DNA of 37,591 bases from Gammaproteobacteria bacterium (lineage in GTDB: Bacteria; Pseudomonadota; Gammaproteobacteria; Poriferisulfidales; Poriferisulfidaceae): contig JAPOXW010000028.1 in NCBI GenBank assembly GCA_026706895.1, forward strand, positions 1 to 37,591, read 5' to 3'. Shown here one piece after another: positions 9,269-17,571 of the stretch. The notes under the pieces were generated by a model. That model was not told where the DNA came from. It saw only the letters and a list, made by a program, of their open reading frames with translations, and searched no databases. How positions within the stretch are numbered: position 1 is the stretch's first letter; every line of letters starts with the position of its first letter. Position numbers and translations under genes: made by a program.

Positions 9269-11080
9269 ATGTCTTCGCGCTTTCTCCCGATCCTCCTGGC
9301 CGCCGTCTGGCTGGCCGGCTGCCCGGTCGCCCCGCCGCCGGACGAGGCGCCCTCCTGGGGCGAAGTCCTGGCCCTGCCGCCGGACCAGGCCTGGGAACGC
9401 ACGCGCGAGTGGCCCGAGGAGGAACGCGCACTGAAGCAGTTCGAACTGCTTCGCCAGTGGGCCGACCTCGAACGGTGGATCGCGGTCTCGGCATGGCTGC
9501 CCGAATTCGACGCCTCCGCCCTCGACCCCGCCCAGCGGGGCCAGTTGCGGCTGATCCAGGCGCAGGCCCTGCTGCACGGCGGCGAAGAGCTCGCCGCGCT
9601 GACCGCGCTGTCGACCCTGCCCGACAACGATCCCGTGCTCAAGTTGCGCGCCCGGATCTACGACCAGCTGGGCGATCCCGAGAACGCCCTGCGGGTCCGG
9701 CTGGGCCTCGCGGCGCGACCCGGCGACGCCGGCGAGCGCGACGCACAGCACCGGCAGGCCTGGGGCAAGTTGCTCGCGATGTCCCGCACCAACCTGCAGG
9801 CCTGGCGGGACCGCACCGGCGACGCGACCTGGCAGGGCTGGCTGGAACTGGCGTTGCTCGCGCGCCCCGACGCGCCCCGCAGCATCTCGCCGAAGACGAA
9901 ACTCGAGGAATGGAAACAGCGCCACGAAGGACACCCGGCGTTCCGCTGGCTGCCGGCCCTCGCCGCAGCGTTCGAGCGGCTGGAGCCGGACCTGCGCAAG
10001 CTGGCCGCGCTGATTCCGGTCAGCGGGGATTTCGCGCCGATCGGCCGCGCCATCCGCGCCGGCATCGAGACCGGCATGCGGCAGCACAGCGGCAACGTGC
10101 CCGAGTTGCGCATCTACGACACCGGGGACCCGTCGCAGACCCCGACCGATCTGTACCGGCAGGCCGTCGCGGACGGCGCCCAGCGAATCATCGGCCCGTT
10201 CGACAAGGACGCGGTCACGCGGCTGGTGCGGACCGGGGAGCTGCCGGTCGACACGATCAGCCTCAACTACCTGGACACCTACTCCAAGGCGCCCGGCACG
10301 CTTTACCAGTTCGGCCTGCTACCGGAGGACGAAGCGGCCCAGGCCGCCGAGCGAGCGCTGGCCGAAGGCCGCCGTGCCGCTGTCGTGTTCGCGCCTGCCG
10401 GTACCTGGGGGCAGCGCCTTGACCGGGCATTCACCGAACGCTTCGAGGCCGGCGGCGGGACCGTCCGCGGGCACGGCTTCTACTTTGCGAACGCCTCCGA
10501 CCACGCGGCCAAGATCAAGGACATCCTGAAGCTTTCCGAAGGCGAAATACGCAGGCAGAAGCTGGAGGAAGTGCTGGGCCGGGAGGTGATCTCCCGCCCG
10601 ACCCGCCGGCAGGACATCGACATGGTGTTCCTGGCCTCCTCGCCGCACAACGCGCGCCTGTTCAAGCCGCAGCTCGACTTCTACTACGCCGGCGACCTGC
10701 CGCTGTACGCCACCTCGCACATCTATACCGGCACCCCGAGCCCGCTGCAGGACCAGGACCTCGAAGGCACCCTGTTCTGCGACATTCCGCTGGTGCTGGA
10801 CGACCAGTTGCGGGCGAAGCTGGGTCAGACCCTGGACGTGCGGCGACTGCCCCGCTTCGCCGCGCTCGGCGCCGACGCCTACCTGCTGGCGATGAACCTG
10901 GACTATCTCAAGGCCTATCCGGAGGCCGCGCTCGACGGCTGGACCGGCGGGTTGTCGCTTCGCGGGGACCGCCGGGTGTTTCGTGCTCTCGACTGGGCCC
11001 GCTTCACCGGCGGCCGCCCCCTGCCCGCTCCGGAACCGGAACGCGGCGCCGTCGCGCCACGCTACCGCACCCAGGACTGA
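9269..11080 (+). CDS. lpoA: Penicillin-binding protein activator LpoA (LppC family lipoprotein)
   Basis: LpoA is an outer-membrane lipoprotein that reaches through the periplasm to stimulate the class A synthase PBP1A. The 603-residue product begins with a lipoprotein signal peptide with lipobox LAGC (Cys18). It continues with a helical, TPR-like N-terminal half, and from about residue 245 has a periplasmic-binding-protein-like C-terminal domain (ALIPVSGDFAPIGRAIRAG, IIGPFDKDAVTRLV, DIDMVFLASSPHNARLFKPQ). It is somewhat shorter than the E. coli protein. No yraN or dolP homologue follows; a GPP34 gene does. Confidence 0.9.
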   Translation: MSSRFLPILLAAVWLAGCPVAPPPDEAPSWGEVLALPPDQAWERTREWPEEERALKQFELLRQWADLERWIAVSAWLPEFDASALDPAQRGQLRLIQAQALLHGGEELAALTALSTLPDNDPVLKLRARIYDQLGDPENALRVRLGLAARPGDAGERDAQHRQAWGKLLAMSRTNLQAWRDRTGDATWQGWLELALLARPDAPRSISPKTKLEEWKQRHEGHPAFRWLPALAAAFERLEPDLRKLAALIPVSGDFAPIGRAIRAGIETGMRQHSGNVPELRIYDTGDPSQTPTDLYRQAVADGAQRIIGPFDKDAVTRLVRTGELPVDTISLNYLDTYSKAPGTLYQFGLLPEDEAAQAAERALAEGRRAAVVFAPAGTWGQRLDRAFTERFEAGGGTVRGHGFYFANASDHAAKIKDILKLSEGEIRRQKLEEVLGREVISRPTRRQDIDMVFLASSPHNARLFKPQLDFYYAGDLPLYATSHIYTGTPSPLQDQDLEGTLFCDIPLVLDDQLRAKLGQTLDVRRLPRFAALGADAYLLAMNLDYLKAYPEAALDGWTGGLSLRGDRRVFRALDWARFTGGRPLPAPEPERGAVAPRYRTQD

Positions 11081-11103
11081 GCCGCAGCCGGGCCGCACGG
11101 CTC
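11079..11103 (+). terminator. GC hairpin after lpoA
   Basis: GAGCCG (11079-11084) and CGGCTC (11098-11103) form a 6-bp GC stem starting at the lpoA stop codon. No T-run follows, so this is at best a weak or factor-assisted terminator. Confidence 0.3.
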
Positions 11104-11141
11104 TGCACTAGAATAAACAGTCCGAACCCGGACTGCCGCCC

Positions 11142-11768
11142 ATGTTGACCGTCACCGAAGACCTGCTGCTGCTCGTGTTGCAAAAGTACGGCGGGCGGTT
11201 CCGGAAGCACAGCGCGGAGATCCTGCGCCACACCCTGGTCGGCTCCGCCCTGCTCGACCTGGAATTGACCGACCGCATCGACACCGACCTCGAACACCTG
11301 GAGGTGGTCGACCCAACGCCCACGGGCAAGGCTTTTCTCGACCCCTTGCTCGAAGAGATCGCAAGCAGCGAAAAGTCCCGGGATCTTTGGGACTGGCTTC
11401 AGACGCTGTCGCCCACGATGGGGGACGCGATCCGGGATGGCGCCGTCGAAAGCCTGGTCGCGCAAGGCATCCTGGAACGCCAAGGGTCATCCAAGTCCCC
11501 GCGCTATCGGTTAACCGGCGACGCCGGCCCGACCGACGCCCGGGAGCGCATCGAAAAGGTCCTGTTCTCCGAGGACGAGATCCCCACCCCCCAGGAAGTC
11601 GCGCTGATCTGCCTCGCCGACGCCTGCGACCTCCTGCGCTCCCTGTTCAGGAAGAAGCGGATCAAGGCCGCCCTGCCCCGTCTGCAGCAGATCCGCAAGA
11701 TGGAATTGGTGGGAGGCGGGACGGTTGCACACCTGGCGCTGTTGAGCCTCGAACGCTCCGCGCTGTAG
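11142..11768 (+). CDS. GPP34 (Golgi phosphoprotein 3-like) family protein
   Basis: The 208-residue product starts MLTVTEDLLLLVLQKYGGRF and shows the pattern of the GPP34 fold. It has an N-terminal LxxxEdLLLL helix, a stretch with LVGSALLDLELTDRID, a central helix-rich part, and a C-terminal RYRLT...ERIEKVLFSEDEIPTPQEVALICLADACDLL segment. Eukaryotic GOLPH3/Vps74 members bind phosphatidylinositol-4-phosphate and sort Golgi enzymes; the bacterial role is not established. There is no signal peptide, so it is probably cytoplasmic or peripheral on the membrane. It lies 61 bp after lpoA and 68 bp before the TonB cluster. Recognition is by residue pattern only. Confidence 0.72.
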   Translation: MLTVTEDLLLLVLQKYGGRFRKHSAEILRHTLVGSALLDLELTDRIDTDLEHLEVVDPTPTGKAFLDPLLEEIASSEKSRDLWDWLQTLSPTMGDAIRDGAVESLVAQGILERQGSSKSPRYRLTGDAGPTDARERIEKVLFSEDEIPTPQEVALICLADACDLLRSLFRKKRIKAALPRLQQIRKMELVGGGTVAHLALLSLERSAL

Positions 11769-11836
11769 GCCGTTTTGGGAGAGGGGAATTCGTGCTAGAG
11801 TACGAAATCAAATTTCATGACAAGGCAGGGAGGAAC

Positions 11837-12625
11837 ATGGCCCACCCCGTTCATTGCCGCCGCTCTCGGTTGCGCTTGATTCTCACCTGCAGCATCCTGG
11901 CCGTCTCCGCCGGAGGGCTGGCGATGGCGGCGGACCTGTCGACACTCACCCGCCTCGCCGCGAATTCGACCGTCCAGCAAGCGAGCGCCCAGGAAAAGAT
12001 CGACCAGCTCGACGAGGCCGCGCAAGACGCCTACGCCGATTACCGGGCGAAGCTGATCGAGCTGGAAAGCCTGCGCACCTACACCCGCCAGCTGCAGGCC
12101 CTGCTGGACACGCAGCAGGCGCTGCTCGACAACCTGGACGCGCAGATCCAGAAGACCGGCTCGATGGACCGCGAGTTGATCCCCCTGATGGAGCGCATGT
12201 ACGACGCGCTCGGCACCCTGATCGAGCAGGACATGCCGTTTTTGGCGACCGAGCGGGAGGAACGCCGCGAGCGCCTGCGCGGGATCCTGGACAACCCGGA
12301 ACTGTCGCTCGCCACCAAGTACCGGAGCCTGTACGAGGCCTACCAGATCGAACTGGACTACGGGCGCACCCTCGAGACCTACTCCGACACCCTGGAGGTT
12401 GACGGCAAGAGCCTGATGGTCACGATCCTGCGGGTCGGCCGGGTCGCGCTGTACGCGATGTCCGCCGACCGCAACATCATCTACGAGTGGAACAACGAGT
12501 CCCGGGAGTGGCAACTGACCGAGGGACTGCGGCACGGCATCGAGAAAGCGGTCCGCATGGCGAAGAAACAGGTCGCGCCGGACCTCCTGGTGCTGTCGGT
12601 GCCGGCTCCGGAGGACGCGCCATGA
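11837..12625 (+). CDS. DUF3450 family periplasmic protein of a TonB energy-transduction operon
   Basis: The 262-residue product has a cleavable signal peptide (basic start, hydrophobic ILTCSILAVSAGGLAMA, cleavage near residue 31). A long predicted coiled coil follows (about residues 45-110, rich in Gln, Leu and Asp), then a conserved globular part (RVGRVALYAMSADRNIIYEWN). This is the DUF3450 pattern, found beside ExbB/ExbD/TonB genes in marine and other gammaproteobacteria. Function is unknown; a periplasmic scaffold for the motor is inferred from context. AGGGAGGA precedes the ATG. Its stop overlaps the next gene (ATGA). Confidence 0.85.
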   Translation: MAHPVHCRRSRLRLILTCSILAVSAGGLAMAADLSTLTRLAANSTVQQASAQEKIDQLDEAAQDAYADYRAKLIELESLRTYTRQLQALLDTQQALLDNLDAQIQKTGSMDRELIPLMERMYDALGTLIEQDMPFLATEREERRERLRGILDNPELSLATKYRSLYEAYQIELDYGRTLETYSDTLEVDGKSLMVTILRVGRVALYAMSADRNIIYEWNNESREWQLTEGLRHGIEKAVRMAKKQVAPDLLVLSVPAPEDAP

Positions 12626-13947
12626 TCCGGGTTTCAGTACTGGCACTGGCCGCCCTCGTCGCCCATACGGCGCAGGCGGCGCCGCTCGACGACCTGCTCA
12701 AGCGCATGCGCGCCGACCAGGTGCAGGAAACCAACGAAATCCAGGAACGGCTTTCGAAGTTCCGCGCCGCGGCCAAAGAGCGCGAGGCGATGCTCAAGGA
12801 GGCCACGGGCCTGATCCGCCAGGAAGAGAAGCGCAGCCGCAACATGGAGAAGCGTTTCGCCCAGGGCGAGAAGGACCTGATCAGCAAGCGCGACAAGCTG
12901 GACGCCCTCACCGTGCACTACAAGGAGGTGCTGGCCACCGCCAAGCTGTGGGCGGGCGAACTCAAGGGGCACTTCCTGCAGTCCCTGGTCAGTACGCAGA
13001 TTCCCGACCGCATCGCGCCGCTTGATGCGATCGCGGACGACGACCACACGGCCACGATCGCGGACATGAACCACCTGCTGTACGCCGCCCTGGAAGAGGC
13101 GAGCCAACAGGGGCGGATCGTCCGGTTCGACACCCGGGTCACCCAACCCGACGGCACGCTCATCGACGCGTCGGTGATCCGGGTCGGCATCTTTACCGCC
13201 ACGACGGAAGGTCAATTCCTGAGCTTTACCGAGGATGCCCGGGACATGGTCATCCTCCCCCGCCAGCCACCGGCTTCGCTGATCGGCGTCGCAACCGACA
13301 TGGGAGAAGCGGCCGAAGGCCACGCGCGGGCCGTCGTCGACCCGTCGCGCGGCGCCATCCTTTCGCTGCTGGTGGACGCGCCGGACCTGATGGAACGGAT
13401 TCAGCAAGGCGGCATGATCGGCTACCTGATCATCGTGATCGGGGTGTTCGGCGTGCTGTTCGCAATCGGCCGCAGCGTCGCGCTGGTCATCCACATGCAA
13501 CGGGTTCGGAGCCAGCAGCACGACGTCGATAATCCGAACGAGAACAATGCGCTCGGCCGCATCGCCCAGGTCTACCAGGAGCATGCGGACATGGATCCGG
13601 AGGCGCGCGAGGACCGGGTGCACGAAGCGATCAGCGAGGAGTTGCCGAAGCTCAACTGGGGCTTGAACATGCTGCGGGTGCTGGCCGCCGTCGCGCCGCT
13701 GCTCGGCCTGCTCGGCACCGTGACCGGCATGATCCAGACCTTCCAGGCCATTACCCTGTTCGGCACCGGCGATCCGCGCATGATGGCCGGCGGCATCAGC
13801 CAGGCCCTGGTCACCACCGCCCTCGGCCTCAGTGCCGCAGTTCCGATCCTGCTGCTGCTCACCGTGGCCCGCTCCTACAGCACGCGGATCCGCCAGATCA
13901 TCGAGGAACAGAGCCTCGGGCTGCTGGTCCGCGCGAAGAACCTATGA
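12622..13947 (+). CDS. MotA/TolQ/ExbB proton-channel protein with long periplasmic N-terminus (TtpC-like)
   Basis: The 441-residue product has a signal-like N-terminus (VSVLALAALVAHTAQA) and a coiled coil at about residues 25-110. A periplasmic domain follows, then a C-terminal ExbB/TolQ unit beginning with the membrane helix GMIGYLIIVIGVFGVLFAIG (about residues 268-287). The family signature is LRVLAAVAPLLGLLGTVTGMIQTF. This extended architecture matches the TtpC-type component of TonB2 systems in Vibrio. It would help convert the proton motive force to TonB movement together with the second, short ExbB encoded next. ATGA overlaps link it to both neighbours. Confidence 0.88.
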   Translation: MIRVSVLALAALVAHTAQAAPLDDLLKRMRADQVQETNEIQERLSKFRAAAKEREAMLKEATGLIRQEEKRSRNMEKRFAQGEKDLISKRDKLDALTVHYKEVLATAKLWAGELKGHFLQSLVSTQIPDRIAPLDAIADDDHTATIADMNHLLYAALEEASQQGRIVRFDTRVTQPDGTLIDASVIRVGIFTATTEGQFLSFTEDARDMVILPRQPPASLIGVATDMGEAAEGHARAVVDPSRGAILSLLVDAPDLMERIQQGGMIGYLIIVIGVFGVLFAIGRSVALVIHMQRVRSQQHDVDNPNENNALGRIAQVYQEHADMDPEAREDRVHEAISEELPKLNWGLNMLRVLAAVAPLLGLLGTVTGMIQTFQAITLFGTGDPRMMAGGISQALVTTALGLSAAVPILLLLTVARSYSTRIRQIIEEQSLGLLVRAKNL

Positions 13948-14507
13948 TCCAGGCCTGGCTTTACGAGCACTACTCAAACGTCGAAGCCTTGCTTTACACC
14001 GGCGGCGACGTGCTGCTGATCCTGTTCGGCGTCGCCTTCCTGCTGTGGTGGTTCATCATCGAACGGCTGTGGTTCTTCTTCGGTCCGAGCCGCCACCGCC
14101 GGGACGCGCGGAACCTGTCGGACAAGCTGGAACTGGTGCTCGCCTGGGAGGCGCGCTGGAGCGCGCACCGGGCCCTCTGGGTGCGCCAGCGATGGGTGTC
14201 CGAATCGCGCATCCGGGCCAACCACAGCATGCTGGCCATCAAGGGGCTGGTGCAGATCTGCCCGCTGCTCGGCCTGCTCGGCACCATCACCGGCATGGTC
14301 GAAGTGTTCTCGACCATGTCCATCACCGGCAACAATAGCGCGCGCCTGCTGAGCGACGGCATCTCCCGCGCCACCTACCCGACCTTCGCCGGCCTGGTCA
14401 TCGCCCTGTCCGGCTATTACTTCATCACGCTGTTCGAGCACCGTTCGCGGCGCGAGCTCGCGGCCCTGCGCGAACACCTGCTGCTGCCGGCCCACATGCG
14501 CAAGTAA
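13944..14507 (+). CDS. exbB: ExbB-like biopolymer transport proton channel subunit
   Basis: The 187-residue inner-membrane protein has a first helix (VLLILFGVAFLLWWFIIERLWFFF, about residues 23-46), a cytoplasmic loop, and the ExbB/TolQ signature KGLVQICPLLGLLGTITGMVEVFSTM. The last membrane segment is TYPTFAGLVIALSGYYFITLF. It is the minimal ExbB of the cluster, in contrast to the long paralogue just upstream. It would form the pentameric stator with ExbD. Confidence 0.93.
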   Translation: MIQAWLYEHYSNVEALLYTGGDVLLILFGVAFLLWWFIIERLWFFFGPSRHRRDARNLSDKLELVLAWEARWSAHRALWVRQRWVSESRIRANHSMLAIKGLVQICPLLGLLGTITGMVEVFSTMSITGNNSARLLSDGISRATYPTFAGLVIALSGYYFITLFEHRSRRELAALREHLLLPAHMRK

Positions 14508-14534
14508 TCCGGCGCCGCACACCTCGGGATCACC

Positions 14535-14945
14535 ATGAGAATCATCCGCCGACGCGAAGCCGAAGAAGACCAGGGCGTGGACATCACCCCGCTGATCGAC
14601 ATCGTCTTCATCATGCTGATCTTCTTCATCGTGACCGCCTCTTTCGTGAAGGAGTCCGGCGTGGAGATCGATCGCCCGAAAGCGGACACGGCGGTCATGC
14701 AGAGCCAGGGGACGATCCTGATCGGCATCACCGCCGGGGACGAGGTCTGGATCAACCACCAGCCGGTAGACGTGCGATCCGTGCACGCGCACGTCATGCG
14801 ACTGCAGGCCGAAAACCCGCAGGGCGGCGTCGTCATCCAGGCTGACCGCGATTCCCGCAACGACATGCTGGTGCAGGTCATGGATCAGATCCGGCAAGCC
14901 GGGGTGGAGAAAATCGCCCTTGCGGCGAGCCCGGATCAGCAATGA
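14535..14945 (+). CDS. exbD: ExbD/TolR family biopolymer transport protein
   Basis: The 136-residue product has a short cytoplasmic start, then DITPLIDIVFIMLIFFIVTASF (about residues 16-37), the single ExbD membrane helix. The protonatable aspartate is in the PLIDIVF motif. A periplasmic domain follows. ExbD dimerises inside the ExbB ring and transmits proton flux to TonB. It follows exbB after 27 bp, and its stop overlaps the tonB start by ATGA. Confidence 0.95.
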   Translation: MRIIRRREAEEDQGVDITPLIDIVFIMLIFFIVTASFVKESGVEIDRPKADTAVMQSQGTILIGITAGDEVWINHQPVDVRSVHAHVMRLQAENPQGGVVIQADRDSRNDMLVQVMDQIRQAGVEKIALAASPDQQ

Positions 14946-15568
14946 TTCTCCGCGACTTCCTGCGGATTCCCCTGATCACGGCGGCGGCCGTCGCCACGGT
15001 CTTCGCCCTGTTCACCCTGATGTATTCGCTGGTGGGGACGGACCTGGCCGGCCTCAGGGACGCCTCGGACTCGGTGCGCTTCGACTTCGTGCGCCTGCAG
15101 AAGAGGGAGCTCACCCCGACCCAGCGCAAGCTTCCGGACAAGCCGCAGAAGCCGAAGAAACCGAAGATGCCGGAGACCCGGAGCGAGTCCGAATCCCTCA
15201 ATCCGGACAGCATGAAGTTCGCCGCCAGTTCGGCCAACCCGTACAAGCTCGACCTGATGACCGGCGGCGACCTATCGAAGGGCTGGGCCGGGACCCGCGA
15301 CCCCCTGCCGATCATGCGCGTCACCCCGGTCTACCCGTCGCGGGCAAGCCGGCGCGGCATCGAGGGCTGGGTCGAGCTCGCATTCACGATCACCACCACC
15401 GGCGCCACCGAGAATGTCCGGGTGGTTTCCGAAGAGCCGCCCGGCGTGTTCAGCCGCGCGGCAATGAAGGCGGTGCGCAAATGGAAGTACAAGCCGCAGG
15501 TGATCGACGGCAAGGTGCAGCCCCGCCCCGACGTGCGCGTGATGCTCAAGTTCGAGCTTGAGAAATGA
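14942..15568 (+). CDS. tonB: TonB family energy transducer
   Basis: The 208-residue product has an N-terminal membrane anchor (about residues 10-31), a short Pro/Lys linker (DKPQKPKKPKMPE) and a TonB C-terminal domain (TPVYPSRASRRGIEGWVELAF, ending in AMKAVRKWKYKPQ). The linker is much shorter than in classical TonB, as in TonB2-type proteins, so reach across the periplasm may depend on the partner proteins of this operon. It is coupled by ATGA to exbD and to the TPR gene. Confidence 0.93.
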   Translation: MILRDFLRIPLITAAAVATVFALFTLMYSLVGTDLAGLRDASDSVRFDFVRLQKRELTPTQRKLPDKPQKPKKPKMPETRSESESLNPDSMKFAASSANPYKLDLMTGGDLSKGWAGTRDPLPIMRVTPVYPSRASRRGIEGWVELAFTITTTGATENVRVVSEEPPGVFSRAAMKAVRKWKYKPQVIDGKVQPRPDVRVMLKFELEK

Positions 15569-16749
15569 ACTGCCGCCTCGCCCTCGTCGCCGTGCTCGCC
15601 GCCGCCGTGCTGGCCAGCCCGCCGCTGCCCGCCGCGACGCTTTCCGAAAAGGTCTTCCGCGTACTGACCGAAATCTACGAACTGCGCGAAGCGGACAAGA
15701 TCACCGAAGCGCTGCGCAGAACCGAAAGCCTGCTGAACCGCAAGCTCAGCGACCACGAACGGGCGCAGACCCTGCTGCTCAAGTCCGACCTCCTGCTGAG
15801 CCTGGAACGCTATCGCGAGGCCATCGCACCGATGGAGCAAGCGCTCGCGACCGGCGCGGTCCCGGAGCAGCGTCTCGACCAGATCCGCTACAACCTGGGC
15901 CAGCTGTACAGTCAGATCGGCCGCTACCGCGACGCGATCCGGGTGCTGGAGCCCTGGATCCGCGAGGCGAAGAGCATCCCGACCAATGCTTATTTCGTGC
16001 TGGCCGCCTGTCATCTCGAACTGAACGCGCTGAGGCAGGCTCGGCGCTGGGCGGACAAGGGCCGCGACGAATCGGACAAGTTGACCTACACGCAGTACCA
16101 GTTCATCGGCTCCATCTACGTGCAGCAGTCCGACTGGACGGCCCTGCAGAAGCTGCTGGAGGAGGCCATCCAGTCGTTCCCCGACAAGGTCGAGTTCTGG
16201 CGGCAACTCGCGCAGGTGCACATGGAACGGGACCGCGAGGCGCAGGCACTGGCGGTGATGCGCGTGGCTTATGCGAACGGGCTGTTGAAGCGCGGCGAAG
16301 ACCTGGTGCGCCTGGCGCAGCTGATGCGCCTGCGCAACGCGCCCTGGCTGGCCGCGAACGTGATGGAAGACGGGATGAAGCGCAAACTGATCGAGCCGAC
16401 TTCGCGCAACTGGCTGCTGCTCGGCAACTCCTGGATGGCGGCGCGCGAGTACGACCGCGCCTACCCGCCCCTGGAGAAAGCCGCCGAAATAACCAAGAAG
16501 CCGCGTGACTGGCTGCGCCTGGCGCGCCTGTACGCGCAGAACGCGGGCTGGAGCGGCTGCATCAAGAGCGCCGACGCCGGCCTGCGCGCGGGTCCGCCCG
16601 ACCCGGGCCCGTTCCAGATACTGCGCGGCGTCTGCTCCTACGAGGAAGGCGACTTCGAGAAGGCCCTGGACGCATTCGCGAAAGCCCGCAAGAGCAAGAA
16701 ATCCGCGCCCGAAGCGAGGGGCTGGATCCAGTTCATCGAGAACTTGTGA
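15565..16749 (+). CDS. TPR-repeat periplasmic protein of the TonB cluster
   Basis: The 394-residue product has a signal peptide (LALVAVLAAAVLASPPLPA). Most of the rest is alpha-helical repeats of TPR type, for example RTESLLNRKLSDHERAQTLL and YNLGQLYSQIGRYRDAIRVL. TPR proteins at the end of DUF3450-ExbB-ExbB-ExbD-TonB clusters are a recurrent feature; TtpB-like partners are known to assist TonB2. Protein-protein scaffolding is inferred. It overlaps tonB (ATGA) and ubiG (GTGA). Confidence 0.85.
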   Translation: MNCRLALVAVLAAAVLASPPLPAATLSEKVFRVLTEIYELREADKITEALRRTESLLNRKLSDHERAQTLLLKSDLLLSLERYREAIAPMEQALATGAVPEQRLDQIRYNLGQLYSQIGRYRDAIRVLEPWIREAKSIPTNAYFVLAACHLELNALRQARRWADKGRDESDKLTYTQYQFIGSIYVQQSDWTALQKLLEEAIQSFPDKVEFWRQLAQVHMERDREAQALAVMRVAYANGLLKRGEDLVRLAQLMRLRNAPWLAANVMEDGMKRKLIEPTSRNWLLLGNSWMAAREYDRAYPPLEKAAEITKKPRDWLRLARLYAQNAGWSGCIKSADAGLRAGPPDPGPFQILRGVCSYEEGDFEKALDAFAKARKSKKSAPEARGWIQFIENL

Positions 16750-17465
16750 CTGCCGAACTCAACCAGGACCCGGCCGAACTCGCGCAATTCGACCGCCCGG
16801 ACCTCGACTGGTGGGACCCGCAGGGCCCGATGCAGGCCCTGCACGCGATCAACCCGGCCCGTCTCCAGTACGTCGAAGAGCGTTGCGAACTGGCCGGACG
16901 GGCCGTACTCGACATCGGCTGCGGCGGCGGCCTGCTGACCGAATCCCTGGCCCGCGCGGGCGCGAACGCCACCGGCCTTGACCTGTCCGGCACCGCGCTG
17001 GAGCAGGCCCGGGCGCATGCCCAGGAGCAGGCGCTCGACATCGAATACCTGGAGCAGGACGCGAACGCGCTCGCCGGGCAGCGCCCCGAAGCGTTCGACG
17101 TCGTGACCTGCATGGAACTGCTGGAGCACGTCCCGGACTTCGCGGCCCTGCTCGGCGACTGCGAGCAACTGCTGCGCCCGGGCGGCTCCCTGTTCGTGTC
17201 CACGCTCAACCGCACCGTCTCCGCTTTTATGCTGGCGATCGTCGGTGCCGAGCACCTCGCCGGGATCCTGCCGGTCGGCACGCACCGCTACGACCGCTTC
17301 ATCCGCCCTTCCGAACTGGCGCAGACCGCGCGGGATCTGCGGCTCGTGGTGGAAGACATCCGCGGCATCGCCTACAACCCGCTGACCCGCACCGCCCGGC
17401 TCGGCGGCAGCCCTCGGGTCAACTACCTGATGCACCTGCGCAAGGCGATGGGAGCAGATACCTAA
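16746..17465 (+). CDS. ubiG: Ubiquinone biosynthesis O-methyltransferase UbiG
   Basis: UbiG catalyses both O-methylations of ubiquinone synthesis using SAM. The 239-residue product matches the family length. It has the FDRPDLDWWDPQGPMQALHAINPAR entry region (quoted in part: WWDPQGPMQALHAINPAR), the SAM-binding motif DIGCGGGLLTESLA, MELLEHVPD and FVSTLNRT. The start is a GTG overlapping the TPR stop. In many gammaproteobacteria ubiG is followed by mupP/gph and yciK; here those genes are found about 2.8 kb further on, after an AT-rich insertion. Confidence 0.96.
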   Translation: MTAELNQDPAELAQFDRPDLDWWDPQGPMQALHAINPARLQYVEERCELAGRAVLDIGCGGGLLTESLARAGANATGLDLSGTALEQARAHAQEQALDIEYLEQDANALAGQRPEAFDVVTCMELLEHVPDFAALLGDCEQLLRPGGSLFVSTLNRTVSAFMLAIVGAEHLAGILPVGTHRYDRFIRPSELAQTARDLRLVVEDIRGIAYNPLTRTARLGGSPRVNYLMHLRKAMGADT

Positions 17466-17571
17466 AGCGCAGGATAAGTACGGGAAATTTTAAATAGCCC
17501 GTGATTAGCAAGTTTTTAGAATTGGTTTGAAATTACATTTGATTGATCATCCTTAAAAGAATCTGGTGCCC

